NCBI GenBank assembly: GCA_900554815.1
Contig: USIO01000013.1
Span: 1-37,306 of the forward strand
Direction: 5' to 3'
DNA length: 37,306 bases
From: an uncultured Clostridium sp.
Lineage (GTDB): Bacteria; Bacillota; Clostridia; TANB77; CAG-508
Positions 16,916 through 25,490 of this stretch are shown in pieces (positions within the stretch are counted from its first letter, which is position 1; every line of letters starts with the position of its first letter). Made by a program: the position numbers and the translations under genes. The notes beneath the pieces are model-generated. The model had not been told where the DNA came from, ran no database searches, and saw only the letters and a program-made list of their open reading frames with translations.

Positions 16916-17245
16916 ATGTATTATGTGTATATGTTAAGATGTAAAGATAATTCAATTTATACAGGAATAACAACAGATATAAATCGTAGAATGGAAGAAC
17001 ATTTTAGTAAAGGACAAAAATGTGCTAAATATACTTTAAGAAATATAGCCAATAAATTAGAATGCGTATGGCAAACAGAAAATAGAGTATTAGCATCAAA
17101 ATTAGAATATCAAATAAAAAAATTACAAAAACAATATAAAGAAGAATTAATAATTAAGAATAATTTAGAAGAACTATTATCAGATAAAATAGAGGCTAGT
17201 AAATATAAGAAATATAAAATACAAGCTTATAGTTTTACTGACTAA
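16916..17245 (+). CDS. GIY-YIG nuclease superfamily protein (UPF0213/YhbQ-like)
   Basis: 109 residues. Starts directly with the domain: MYYVYMLRCKDNSIYTGITTDINRRMEEH, which supplies the Y-x-Y ... YTG signature and the catalytic Arg, then ...ARYTL-like KCAKYTLRN and the C-terminal KLEYQIKKL helix. Single-domain proteins of this type are thought to act on DNA; the role is unproved. ATG 16916 chosen over 16889 since the domain begins there and AAGGAAA precedes it. Confidence 0.9.
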   Translation: MYYVYMLRCKDNSIYTGITTDINRRMEEHFSKGQKCAKYTLRNIANKLECVWQTENRVLASKLEYQIKKLQKQYKEELIIKNNLEELLSDKIEASKYKKYKIQAYSFTD

Positions 17246-17293
17246 TAGTAAGTTGTCGTTGAGATTAAAATTTATTATGAGGAGATGTATCTT

Positions 17294-18457
17294 ATGAAAA
17301 AGAAAATATGTATTGGTATAGGAATAATTTTAATTATACTTATAGTTGCAGGAATTATTACAAATTATGCAGATACTGGTAGAGTAACAACAGGACATGA
17401 GCCAAAGTATTGCATAAAAGTGGTTAGCCATGATGGAAGTAAAGTAACTTATTGGGGATTAGGTTATAAAGTAATTCGTTATGTTGGAGTATCTCCAAAT
17501 GAACCTTATGAAAATAATATTGGTACAAAAATGGGTAGTTGGTTTATGAAATATGAATTGCCTGAATCCGATACTGTTGAAATTGAATATGAAGGAAAAA
17601 CAATTACTATAACTGATATAAAAGATATAGGAACTATTGAAAACATATTAGTAAATTCAAAATATAACAATGAAATATGTAACGGAATAAATACTCACAA
17701 AATAATATTAAATAATGATGTTTATTATATTAAAGAATCTTGTAAAGAAATACAAAAAGGAAACAAACAAGCGATAATTTCAACAGAAGATTTAGAGACA
17801 ATCAATAATATTATTTTTAACAAAATGGATAATGAACAAAGTCAAGAAGAACAATTCTTTTATGGGAGAGTAGTTGAAGCAACTGCTAGTTATATTATAG
17901 TAGAGCCAAATGAAGATGAAGAAGAAAGAAAATCAACAGATAAAATTAGTATAAGTTTAGGAGAGTACAATGATGCACTTTATGAAGTAGGGACAAATGT
18001 AAAGATAACATATAATGGTGAGATAATGGAAACATACCCAGCACAAGTTAAAGCAACAAAAATTGAATTAAAATCAGCTGAAAACTTTGAAATACTTTTC
18101 AAAAATAGGCAACCAATCGACAGCTATAATAAAGTTTACGCTATATTAGATAAATCAGAAACAAACAAATATGATTACACTATATATGCGTATGATGGAA
18201 GTGTAAATATTAGAATTGATGGTAAAGAATATTCTTTAAAAGAGGCTCTATCAGAAAATAAAATAACAATGGAAGAAATTATATCAAAAGCAAATAAAGA
18301 TGAAAAAGATGGAAAAATAAAAGCAGATATGTATAAAGATGGTGGAAGTATGGAATATCACTATGAGAATTATACAATAATAAAATGTCATACTGTAGAT
18401 GGAAATAGAGATGTATATATAGGAACTAAAGATTTAAAACTAACTGATGTTATATAA
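17294..18457 (+). CDS. Membrane-anchored hypothetical protein with a DUF3221-like middle
   Basis: 387 residues. An N-terminal span (ICIGIGIILIILIVAGIIT) makes it anchored or secreted. The first third has KYCIKVVSHDGSKVTYWGLGYKVIRYVG, seen in clostridial hypothetical proteins; the middle (FYGRVVEATASYIIVEPNEDEE...VGTNVKITYNGEIMETYPAQVKATKI) looks like a small OB/DUF3221-type domain; the C-terminal part is beta-rich (YTIYAYDGSVNIRIDGKEYSL). Start chosen at ATG 17294, 9 bases after GAGGAG; ATG 17285 would abut that site. Function unknown. Confidence 0.7.
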   Translation: MKKKICIGIGIILIILIVAGIITNYADTGRVTTGHEPKYCIKVVSHDGSKVTYWGLGYKVIRYVGVSPNEPYENNIGTKMGSWFMKYELPESDTVEIEYEGKTITITDIKDIGTIENILVNSKYNNEICNGINTHKIILNNDVYYIKESCKEIQKGNKQAIISTEDLETINNIIFNKMDNEQSQEEQFFYGRVVEATASYIIVEPNEDEEERKSTDKISISLGEYNDALYEVGTNVKITYNGEIMETYPAQVKATKIELKSAENFEILFKNRQPIDSYNKVYAILDKSETNKYDYTIYAYDGSVNIRIDGKEYSLKEALSENKITMEEIISKANKDEKDGKIKADMYKDGGSMEYHYENYTIIKCHTVDGNRDVYIGTKDLKLTDVI

Positions 18458-18562
18458 ATCATCTCGAGAAATTACAATTTAGTAATTAGTTAGAAAAATA
18501 GTAATTTGTCTAGTAAAAGAAACAACTAAACTAATGGTTTATTAAAGTAAACTGATTGTCGG

Positions 18563-18590
18563 TTGAGTTTGTGAAAAAGGATAGTACAAT
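18563..18590 (+). promoter_or_regulatory. Promoter of the XRE regulator gene
   Basis: TTGAGT, 16-base spacer, TACAAT (18585-18590), 30 bases before the start codon. The -35 is embedded in GTCGGTTGA, also found at the -35 of the second XRE gene near 34300. Confidence 0.6.
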
Positions 18591-18619
18591 GGAATTAACA
18601 ATCAAAGGAGGGATTGGAT

Positions 18620-19033
18620 ATGTCAAACAAAACTATTGGAGAAATAATTAGTTATTTAAGAAAAGAAAAAGGTATGACACAGAATGAGTTAGCACAGAAA
18701 ATGAGCGTAACAGATAAGGCAGTGTCAAAATGGGAAAGAGATTTATCTTGCCCTGATGTTAATTCCATTCCAAAATTAGCAGAAATACTTGGAACAACAG
18801 TTGATGAATTATTAAATGCAACAAGTAAACAAGAAAAAAGCAAATTTAATATGGAGGCACTTAAATTGATATATCGTGGAAGTGCTATATTATTTGGAGC
18901 AATAGGATTTATTTGGGCTTCAACTTCAAATAGATTTCAAGTATATGAATATTTTTTTATTGCATTATTATTTGCAGTTGTAGGACTGGGATTCGGATAT
19001 TTAATTCAAGGAATAGTTAAATTAATAAAATAG
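18620..19033 (+). CDS. XRE-family regulator with C-terminal membrane segments
   Basis: 137 residues. Residues 1-65 are a helix-turn-helix of the XRE/HTH_3 type (IGEIISYLRKEKGMTQNELAQKMSVTDKAVSKWERDLSCPDV...ELLNA). The C-terminal half has two hydrophobic spans (SAILFGAIGFIWAST; YFFIALLFAVVGLGFGYLIQG), so DNA binding would happen at the membrane. AAAGGAGGG upstream of ATG 18620. Its promoter shares a 9-base sequence with that of the 34365 gene, hinting at auto- or cross-regulation. Confidence 0.9.
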   Translation: MSNKTIGEIISYLRKEKGMTQNELAQKMSVTDKAVSKWERDLSCPDVNSIPKLAEILGTTVDELLNATSKQEKSKFNMEALKLIYRGSAILFGAIGFIWASTSNRFQVYEYFFIALLFAVVGLGFGYLIQGIVKLIK

Positions 19034-19113
19034 TCTAATATAAGAGCAAATAATTAGATAATAATAAATTACTTTTATGTTATTTGAAAACAACAACTTA
19101 GGAGTGTATTTCT

Positions 19114-19233
19114 ATTGAAAGATATAAGATAAAAATATCACAGAAAGATTATGAAATTATAAACACACTTGGAATTCAAATAGAAATGGATAATAACTTA
19201 TGGTTTAGTTTAAAAAATAATATCATTAAATAA
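19114..19233 (+). CDS. Possible small ORF with ATT start or decayed gene
   Basis: A 39-codon frame (ERYKIKISQKDYEIINTLGIQIEM...) follows AGGAG by 9 bases but opens with ATT; the TTG overlapping it leads to an early stop in another frame. Either a rare ATT start or a fragment that has lost its start. No family recognised. The rest of the 19034-19356 gap holds the repeat listed below. Confidence 0.25.
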   Translation: MERYKIKISQKDYEIINTLGIQIEMDNNLWFSLKNNIIK

Positions 19234-19239
19234 AACAGT

Positions 19240-19320
19240 AAATTACAATAGATAGGGCAGGTAATTAGTTGAAAATTATCTGTCCTTTGTGATATAATGC
19301 AAACAATAATTAGTAAATTA
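19240..19320 (+). repeat. Dispersed hairpin-promoter repeat, copy A
   Basis: About 80 bases closely related to copy B at 21444-21522. Arms GGGCAGGTAATT (19255-19266) and AATTATCTGTCC (19274-19285) form 12 pairs including two G-U. The loop and 3' arm contain TTGAAA (19269-19274), which with TATAAT (19293-19298) makes a promoter with an 18-base spacer for the gene at 19357. Confidence 0.65.
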
Positions 19321-19356
19321 TCGCTTGGATTGAGTTTATGAAATGAGAGGTGTTTT

Positions 19357-19845
19357 ATGAAAAAGAAAGTAATAATAGTAGTAGTAATTATAGTTTTAAT
19401 GATTTTATTAGTTCCAATACCTTTTAAATTAAGAGATGGTGGTACAGTAGAATGGAAGTCTTTAACTTATTCAATAGCCAATGTTCATAGTATTTATGCA
19501 GTTGGAAATGAAAGTAATAAGTATGAGTTAGGATATAAAGAAGGAATAGTAATAAAAATCTTTAATATGACAGTTTATAACAATACAAAGTATAGTCTTA
19601 AAGAAGAATTTGCAATTATAGACAACAGTAAAGAATTTGACTGTAACAACATTGAAGAAGAAATTTATAGAGATGATGAATATATTTATTATTTACCTTG
19701 TGAGAAAAGTCAGTATATAAAAGTAATATATGCACCTAATGAATACCAAGAGGGCTTAAAATCATCACTTGCAGAGGGAAATATTAAAATAAGTGATTTA
19801 GATAAATTTAATATTGAATATATAAAAAAAGAAATTACAAATTAG
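19357..19845 (+). CDS. Membrane-anchored hypothetical protein
   Basis: 162 residues. An N-terminal span (VIIVVVIIVLMILLVPIPF) is followed by KLRDGGTVEWKSLTYSI and GIVIKIFNMTVYNNT, the pattern of a common Firmicutes hypothetical family (a D-G-G-T-V-E-x-K motif after a VPIP turn). The rest is an extracellular alpha/beta domain with two cysteines (FDCNN, LPCEK). AGAGGT lies upstream of the ATG; promoter probably in repeat copy A. Function unknown. Confidence 0.7.
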   Translation: MKKKVIIVVVIIVLMILLVPIPFKLRDGGTVEWKSLTYSIANVHSIYAVGNESNKYELGYKEGIVIKIFNMTVYNNTKYSLKEEFAIIDNSKEFDCNNIEEEIYRDDEYIYYLPCEKSQYIKVIYAPNEYQEGLKSSLAEGNIKISDLDKFNIEYIKKEITN

Positions 19846-19882
19846 AAACAGAAATTACAAGTTGAAAGTGAGATTCAGTAGC

Positions 19883-20314
19883 ATGGAGTTTGGATGGATA
19901 AATGTTTTTGGAACTATAATAGTTGTTACTATGTTAATTCCAAATATTATATATGGAATTAAAAATAAAAGTGTAGAAAACAAATATAAAAATAATCTAG
20001 TAAATGTATTGGAGCAAATAGGAAGATATGTATCTTTAATGTTGACTATCTTTCCAATAGGAATATCTGGTTTTAAAAGTGCAGGATATATGTTGGTTTA
20101 TCTGATTGCCAATGTTATATTACTTTTATTATATTTAATTATATGGATATGTTATTTTAAAAGTAAATCTTTATTAAAAACAATAACTTTAGCAATTATA
20201 CCTACAATAATATTTTTTGTTTGCGGTATTACATTAAAACATTGGGGATTAATTATATCTTCTATCATATTCGGTTTTGCACATACTTTAATAACATATA
20301 AAAATAATTGTTAA
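19883..20314 (+). CDS. Small integral membrane protein
   Basis: About 143 residues with four hydrophobic spans: VFGTIIVVTMLIPNIIYGI, YVSLMLTIFPIGISGF, MLVYLIANVILLLLYLIIWICYF and LAIIPTIIFFVCGITL, plus a weaker last one. The pattern is common in clostridial small membrane proteins of unknown role. ATG 19883 is preferred by topology; TTG 19862 is possible and neither has a strong ribosome binding site. Confidence 0.6.
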   Translation: MEFGWINVFGTIIVVTMLIPNIIYGIKNKSVENKYKNNLVNVLEQIGRYVSLMLTIFPIGISGFKSAGYMLVYLIANVILLLLYLIIWICYFKSKSLLKTITLAIIPTIIFFVCGITLKHWGLIISSIIFGFAHTLITYKNNC

Positions 20315-20340
20315 AATACAATATGTAAGGGAGTTTTAAG

Positions 20341-20973
20341 ATGATAAACATATTAGTTCATGGACTTGGGCAAAATGAAAGTAGTTGGGATAAAGTTAAA
20401 GAGTTATTGGAAGAAAATAAAGTTGAGGTTGAAACACCTAATTTATTTAATCTTGCAAAAAATTATCAATTAAGTTATGAAAATTTATATAAAATATTTG
20501 CTGATTATTGTAATAGTTTTAAGGAAAAATTAAATATAGTTGGTCTTTCTCTAGGTGGAATACTTGCTATTGACTATGTGAACGAATATCCAGAAAAGGT
20601 CAATTCAATAATATTAAGTGGCACACCTTACGAGATACCAAAATCAATTATTACTATACAAAATATTATATATAAATTTATGCCCAAAAAAGTTTTTAAA
20701 CAAATTGGTTGTAGTAAAAAAGATTTGATAACTTTAATGGATTCGATGAAAAACTTGACTATACCTCAAAAAACTCCTAATATAAAATGTAGGACACTTA
20801 TTATTTGTGGAGAAAGAGAAAAAAATAATATAAATATGAAAAGTGCTATTAAACTAAATGAAGTTATAAAAAATAGTAAATTTGAAATTATCAAGAATGC
20901 AGGACACGAAGTAAATATAGATAATCCAAAGGAATTTGCCGATGTAATATATAGTTTTTGGAAAGATGATTAG
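20341..20973 (+). CDS. Alpha/beta hydrolase
   Basis: 210 residues. Oxyanion loop INILVHGLGQNESSW, nucleophile elbow VGLSLGGILA with Ser at residue 70, late strand CRTLIICGERE bearing the acid region, and catalytic His in NAGHEVNIDNP. The cap is short, as in small esterase or lipase-like members. Substrate unknown. AAGGGAG lies 8 bases before the ATG. Confidence 0.92.
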   Translation: MINILVHGLGQNESSWDKVKELLEENKVEVETPNLFNLAKNYQLSYENLYKIFADYCNSFKEKLNIVGLSLGGILAIDYVNEYPEKVNSIILSGTPYEIPKSIITIQNIIYKFMPKKVFKQIGCSKKDLITLMDSMKNLTIPQKTPNIKCRTLIICGEREKNNINMKSAIKLNEVIKNSKFEIIKNAGHEVNIDNPKEFADVIYSFWKDD

Positions 20974-21015
20974 TAACACGATTTCTAATTTATCGAGATG
21001 ATTAAGAGGTAATTT

Positions 21016-21438
21016 ATGATAAGAAAATTTGAAAACAGTGATATAGATGATATAATGCAAATATGGAAAAATGTAAATATAGAAGCTCATAATTTTATTT
21101 CAAAAGAATATTGGGAAAATGATTATGACTATGTAAGAAATATTTTGCCTAAAGCTGAAATATATGTATATGTAGATAACAATGAAATAATAGGATTTAT
21201 TGGAATGAACGAAAACTATATTGAAGGAATCTTTGTTAATACAAATAGCCAGCATAGAGGAATAGGAACGGCATTATTAAATAAAGTGAAGGAAAATGGA
21301 AAAAATTTAACTTTAAGTGTTTATCAGAAAAATACCAATGCTATCAATTTTTATAAAAAGAATGATTTTAAAATTACAAGCAAGAGTATAAATAAAGCCA
21401 CAAATGAAATAGAATATACAATGACGTGGAACAATTAA
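21016..21438 (+). CDS. GNAT family N-acetyltransferase
   Basis: 140 residues. MIRKFENSDIDDIMQIW opens the fold; EIIGFIGMNENYIEGIFVNTNSQHRGIGTALLNKV supplies the acetyl-CoA loop (Q/R-x-x-G-x-G/A as QHRGIGTA); SVYQKNTNAINFYKKNDF is the usual last helix and strand. Transfers acetyl to an amine; substrate unknown. AGAGGT upstream; 42 bases after the hydrolase gene. Confidence 0.93.
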   Translation: MIRKFENSDIDDIMQIWKNVNIEAHNFISKEYWENDYDYVRNILPKAEIYVYVDNNEIIGFIGMNENYIEGIFVNTNSQHRGIGTALLNKVKENGKNLTLSVYQKNTNAINFYKKNDFKITSKSINKATNEIEYTMTWNN

Positions 21439-21443
21439 GTGAA

Positions 21444-21522
21444 AAATTACAATAGATAGGGTAGATGATTAGTTGAAATTATCTACTCTTTATTGTATAA
21501 TCATAACAACAGTTAGTAATTT
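21444..21522 (+). repeat. Dispersed hairpin-promoter repeat, copy B
   Basis: Related to copy A at 19240-19320. Arms GGGTAGATGATT (21459-21470) and AATTATCTACTC (21477-21488) keep 12 pairs although the sequence differs (a C-G pair in A is T-A here). TTGAAA (21473-21478), 17-base spacer and TATAAT (21496-21501) again form a promoter. Confidence 0.65.
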
Positions 21523-21570
21523 AGTTCTTGTATTACAAATATACAAATTAAATTTTATGGCAAGAATAGT

Positions 21571-21613
21571 ATGTCAATATTTTTTAATAATGACATAAAA
21601 AAAATATTGACAT
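21571..21613. repeat. Perfect 15-base inverted repeat
   Basis: ATGTCAATATTTTTT at 21571-21585 and its exact complement at 21599-21613, 13 bases apart, ending 16 bases before the -35 of the next promoter. Possible operator or terminator-like stem. Confidence 0.6.
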
Positions 21614-21629
21614 TGAATTTTAATAATAG

Positions 21630-21658
21630 TTGAAATAATAAGCATTAATTGATATAAT
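21630..21658 (+). promoter_or_regulatory. Promoter of the histidine phosphatase gene
   Basis: TTGAAA, 17-base spacer, TATAAT (21653-21658), 31 bases before the start codon. Confidence 0.8.
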
Positions 21659-21689
21659 TGTAATTAAATAATGGAAAGGAAACGTGGTT

Positions 21690-22319
21690 ATGAAAGATAC
21701 AATTGTTTATTTAATAAGACATGCAGAAACTGTTGATGAAAATGGAATAAGAAATACAAGTGAAGATTCACAATTGATTAATGAAAAAGAGATATTATCT
21801 GTTGAAGGGGAAGAACAAGCAAAAAGATTAAGTGAGAATGAAGAATTACAAAATCTAGATGTAATATGGTCAAGTAGTTATACTAGAGCTAAAGCAACAG
21901 CAAAATATATTGCAAATGTAAATGATTTACCTTTTAATTTAGACAATAACTTAAGTGAAAGAAAATTAGGAAATTTAAAAGAATTAGGAGAATTTATGAA
22001 GGATAAAAATACAAGAGATCCTTCACAAGAGCAACTGTTAGATAGAACATTTAGAACATCTGATGGAGAAAGTGCAGAGCAAACTAGAGAAAGAATGAAT
22101 AAATTTTTTGACAAGATACTTAAAGAATATGAAGGAAAAAGAATTGCAGTAATTAGTCATGGCGGTTCAATAAAGTTCTTTTTATTAAATTGGTGTACAG
22201 TAAATGAAAATGTTAAACTTGTCTATAACGAAAATACAATATTAAACATAAAATCACCATGTTTATTAAAATTAACCTTTAGAAAAAATGAATTGATTAA
22301 TTTAGAGCAAATAGATTAA
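21690..22319 (+). CDS. Histidine phosphatase (phosphoglycerate-mutase-like)
   Basis: 209 residues. Opens with VYLIRHAETVD, giving the R-H-x-E phosphohistidine motif (His 11); WSSSYTRAKATAKYI carries the next conserved Arg; LSERKLGN the Glu region; AVISHGGSIKFFL the second catalytic His. Acts as a phosphatase or mutase on small phosphoesters; substrate unclear. ATG 21690 chosen because GGAAAGGA lies upstream at normal spacing; GTG 21684 is also in frame. Confidence 0.93.
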   Translation: MKDTIVYLIRHAETVDENGIRNTSEDSQLINEKEILSVEGEEQAKRLSENEELQNLDVIWSSSYTRAKATAKYIANVNDLPFNLDNNLSERKLGNLKELGEFMKDKNTRDPSQEQLLDRTFRTSDGESAEQTRERMNKFFDKILKEYEGKRIAVISHGGSIKFFLLNWCTVNENVKLVYNENTILNIKSPCLLKLTFRKNELINLEQID

Positions 22320-22326
22320 TTGAAAG

Positions 22327-22371
22327 CCATAAAATGGATTTTATTATAAATTCGTTTTATGGTTTTGTTTT
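22327..22371 (+). terminator. Probable terminator
   Basis: CCATAAAA / TTTTATGG stem with a long loop, followed by TTTTGTTTT. Confidence 0.6.
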
Positions 22372-22428
22372 AAATTGATGTAATTATATATATGTAGAGA
22401 AATTTTAAGAGTTAATTATAAATTTTAT

Positions 22429-22457
22429 TTGACATAATTTACATAAAATGGTATAAT
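22429..22457 (+). promoter_or_regulatory. Consensus sigma-70 promoter of the radical-SAM cluster
   Basis: TTGACA (22429-22434), exactly 17 bases, TATAAT (22452-22457): a full consensus match 26 bases before the start codon. Confidence 0.92.
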
Positions 22458-22482
22458 TTTGTTGTAAATGGAGGGATTTTTT

Positions 22483-23595
22483 ATGATAAAAAATATAGGG
22501 TGGACATTAGGAAATGACTGTCCTTGTAGATGTAAACATTGCTATTCTTTTTCAGTTAGACAGAAAGGGCAAAATTTAACAAAAGAAATAGTTGATAAAG
22601 TTATAGAACAAATTGAAAAATTAAATGTAGAAACAGTTAATTTAGGTGGTAATGAACCAATTTTTACAAATGGTTTAGATGTTAAAAACAGTATGTTACC
22701 ATATATATTAAAAGAGCTGAATAAAAGAAATATAAAGGTAGGTATAACAACTGCTGGAATAAGTCTTATTGCATTAAAAAATACTTATCCTGAATGTTTA
22801 GAATTATTAAATGATGTAGATATTAGTTTGGATTCACCTTTTGAAAATGAACATAATGAAAATAGAGGTGGAGATGTTTATAAATACGCTATTCAAGCTT
22901 TAGAAATTTGCAAAGAATATAATATTGAATCAGGAATTATAATGTGTGCAATGAACTGGAATTTTACAAAAGACAGAATTGATGCATTATTAGAAATTGC
23001 AAAAAAATATGATTCAAATATAAGATTTAATCTACTTAAACCAATACAACCACAACATTTTAAACTTGTACCTTCAAAAGAACAGGTGTTGGAAAATTAT
23101 AAATATTTATTTGAAAAATGCGATACTGTTGAATTAAGTGAACCAATCTTATCAGGGTTAACACAAAATAATAAAGTTAAAGGATGTGCTTGTGGAATCT
23201 ATTCAATGAGAATAAATTCTATAACTCCAGATGGTAAAATACCTGTATCTCCATGTGTATATATGCATGATTATAGAGTTGGAGATTTATTAAAAGATGA
23301 TATATTTGATATTATAAATTCAGAGCAATTTAAAGCATTTAAAACAAGAAAAGATAATTATAAAAATATTGAAGGTTGTAAAGACTGTGATAAAGCTGAC
23401 ATATGTAGAGGTGGATGTTTTGCTATGGCATATACATACAAAAAATGTGAAACAGGAGAAAAAGATTTGTATGCTAGAGATCCATTTTGCTTTAAAGATA
23501 TTGATATAGAGAATAATATTAATTATAAAAAAAGCAACAAACAATTAGTACATGAAAATTATTTATGCACATGGATAGGAAAACCAAAAAAATAA
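22483..23595 (+). CDS. Radical SAM protein with SPASM-type C-terminus
   Basis: 370 residues. The cluster-binding CxxxCxxC is C13, C17, C20 within CPCRCKHCYSF (with an extra Cys 15). GGNEPI is the SAM-contact GGE-like motif, and LDSPF follows later in the barrel. The C-terminal part is cysteine-rich: CACG...SPCVYM...EGCKDCDKADICRGGCF, as in SPASM domains holding auxiliary Fe-S clusters and common in peptide-modifying enzymes. GGAGGG precedes ATG 22483. First gene after a strong promoter; a B12-dependent radical SAM gene follows 12 bases later. No obvious precursor peptide is adjacent, so the substrate is open. Confidence 0.92.
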   Translation: MIKNIGWTLGNDCPCRCKHCYSFSVRQKGQNLTKEIVDKVIEQIEKLNVETVNLGGNEPIFTNGLDVKNSMLPYILKELNKRNIKVGITTAGISLIALKNTYPECLELLNDVDISLDSPFENEHNENRGGDVYKYAIQALEICKEYNIESGIIMCAMNWNFTKDRIDALLEIAKKYDSNIRFNLLKPIQPQHFKLVPSKEQVLENYKYLFEKCDTVELSEPILSGLTQNNKVKGCACGIYSMRINSITPDGKIPVSPCVYMHDYRVGDLLKDDIFDIINSEQFKAFKTRKDNYKNIEGCKDCDKADICRGGCFAMAYTYKKCETGEKDLYARDPFCFKDIDIENNINYKKSNKQLVHENYLCTWIGKPKK

Positions 23596-23607
23596 AGGAG
23601 AGTTAAT

Positions 23608-25395
23608 ATGAAATCAGAAATAGTTGTTAGAAAAAATATGACTCTTACTAATGAAAAAGTAAAAAATATGTGTAGATTGAATTATGAAGATAATGATTTC
23701 CTTTTTACAACACAATATGGAAGATGTGTTATTATAGATAAATCAAAGGGAATTATCAATATTGAAGGAGATGATGATAACAATATTCAAGAATATAAAG
23801 AATACCTTCAAAATATTTTGGAAAAAAGAAAAGATAAAATTATTTTAACAACTTTGTCGCCAGATACACATAGAACCTCTGAAGAAAATTTAGGATTATC
23901 ATATTTAACTGCAGTTTTAAGAAAGAGTGGATATAATGTTGAAATAATTGATGGATGGCTTGGAGGCTTAAGCGATGAAGAAGTATTGAGAAGAATTTTG
24001 TCTGATAAAGATGCATCTATTGTTGGAGTTTCATGCTATATGTCAAACAATGATAAATCAATAGAATTAGCCAAAAGAATAAGAAAAGCTAGACCAGAAG
24101 TTAAATTAATGTGTGGTGGTTTTGGACCATCGTTTAATCCACCAAAATTTGTAAAAGATGGTGTGTTTGATATAGCAATGATTGGAGAGGGAGAAGAATC
24201 AATTGTTGAAGTATCTGATTATTTTACTGGAAATTCAGAAAGAAATATTGAAGATATAAAAGGTATTGCTTTTGAAAAAGACGGAGAAATAGTAAGAACT
24301 GAAAAAAGAAATTTAATATCTGATTTGGATGTCATACCATTTCCAGCAAGAGATACAATGAAAATGGCAAAAGACAGAAAATCTACGGTAAATATTTTAA
24401 CTGCAAGAGGTTGTATGGGAAATTGCCTATTTTGCTCTGTTAACGCTTTTAATAAATTATCCAATGGAAGTAAATGGAGAGGTAGAAGTATTGATAATAT
24501 TATAGATGAATTAGAACAGCTTCAAAATATGGGAGTTAAATATATTAAAGTTATAGATGATAGTTTCTTAGAACATGATAGAGATGAACAATGGGCAAAG
24601 GAGTTTTGTGAAAAAATAAAAGCAAGAGGTATCGATGTTTCATTAAGAGGCTCTTTAAAAGCTGACCAAGTTGAAGATAGTAAAATAAAATATTTAAAAG
24701 AGGCAGGATTTCATTCATTTGCTTGTGGGATTGAAAATGGTTCTGATACAGCACTAAAAAGAATGAATAAAAGTGCTAATCTAGCTGCAAATAAAAAGGC
24801 ATTAGATATTTTGAAAAAATATGGAATATATGTTCAAGCAGGCTATATATTATTCGATGATAATACAACATTTGAAGAACTTAAAGAAAATTATGATTTC
24901 TTAAGAGAGTATGATTGGATTATTACAAAAGGAATTTTTTCGGAAATGTTTGCAGCTGATGGAACATTATATACAGAAAAACTAAAGAAAGAAGATAAGA
25001 TTGTAAAAAATGATTTATATGATAATAATAAATATGAAATTGTAGATCCAAAGGTAAAAATGACTTACAATGCTTTGAAAAAATGGCATAAATCACACAT
25101 GAAGTTATATGATATGATTATTGATCCTATTTCATCTCCCAAAGCTATTGACTCAACTGGAGAAAAATCATTTTATAATTTATACTATCAATTGAAATTA
25201 AAAGATTTAGACTTTATGAAAATGGTTTTAGATAATGTAGAAAGAGGAATTACAGAAGAAGAACTTAATGAAAAAGTTTTGACTCAAATTAGAAGCAACT
25301 CTGATTTTTATAGTTCAATAAATAGAAGTGGACAAGCCTTGTGTGAAAAATATAATCTAAATTATGATGGTAAAGAAAATCCATTTATAAGATAG
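23608..25395 (+). CDS. B12-binding-domain radical SAM protein
   Basis: 595 residues. Residues 1 to about 80 form an extra N-terminal domain (VKNMCRLNYEDNDFLFTTQYGRCVIID) of unknown type. Then a cobalamin-binding Rossmann domain (LGLSYLTAVLRKSGYNVEIIDGW, VGVSCYMSNNDKSIELAKRIRKARPEVKLMCGG, IGEGEESI) lacking the classical DxHxxG His, as in most B12-radical SAM enzymes. The radical SAM barrel has C269, C273, C276 (CMGNCLFC), IDDSF and GIENGSD. Likely a methyltransferase or C-C bond-forming enzyme. AAGGAG before the ATG. Confidence 0.92.
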   Translation: MKSEIVVRKNMTLTNEKVKNMCRLNYEDNDFLFTTQYGRCVIIDKSKGIINIEGDDDNNIQEYKEYLQNILEKRKDKIILTTLSPDTHRTSEENLGLSYLTAVLRKSGYNVEIIDGWLGGLSDEEVLRRILSDKDASIVGVSCYMSNNDKSIELAKRIRKARPEVKLMCGGFGPSFNPPKFVKDGVFDIAMIGEGEESIVEVSDYFTGNSERNIEDIKGIAFEKDGEIVRTEKRNLISDLDVIPFPARDTMKMAKDRKSTVNILTARGCMGNCLFCSVNAFNKLSNGSKWRGRSIDNIIDELEQLQNMGVKYIKVIDDSFLEHDRDEQWAKEFCEKIKARGIDVSLRGSLKADQVEDSKIKYLKEAGFHSFACGIENGSDTALKRMNKSANLAANKKALDILKKYGIYVQAGYILFDDNTTFEELKENYDFLREYDWIITKGIFSEMFAADGTLYTEKLKKEDKIVKNDLYDNNKYEIVDPKVKMTYNALKKWHKSHMKLYDMIIDPISSPKAIDSTGEKSFYNLYYQLKLKDLDFMKMVLDNVERGITEEELNEKVLTQIRSNSDFYSSINRSGQALCEKYNLNYDGKENPFIR

Positions 25396-25490
25396 TAAAA
25401 TTAAAAAAAACTTTAATTTTTTATAATTTAATTATATAATAAATGTAATATTATAAATGATTTTTATATATAGAATGGAGGTAAATATAT

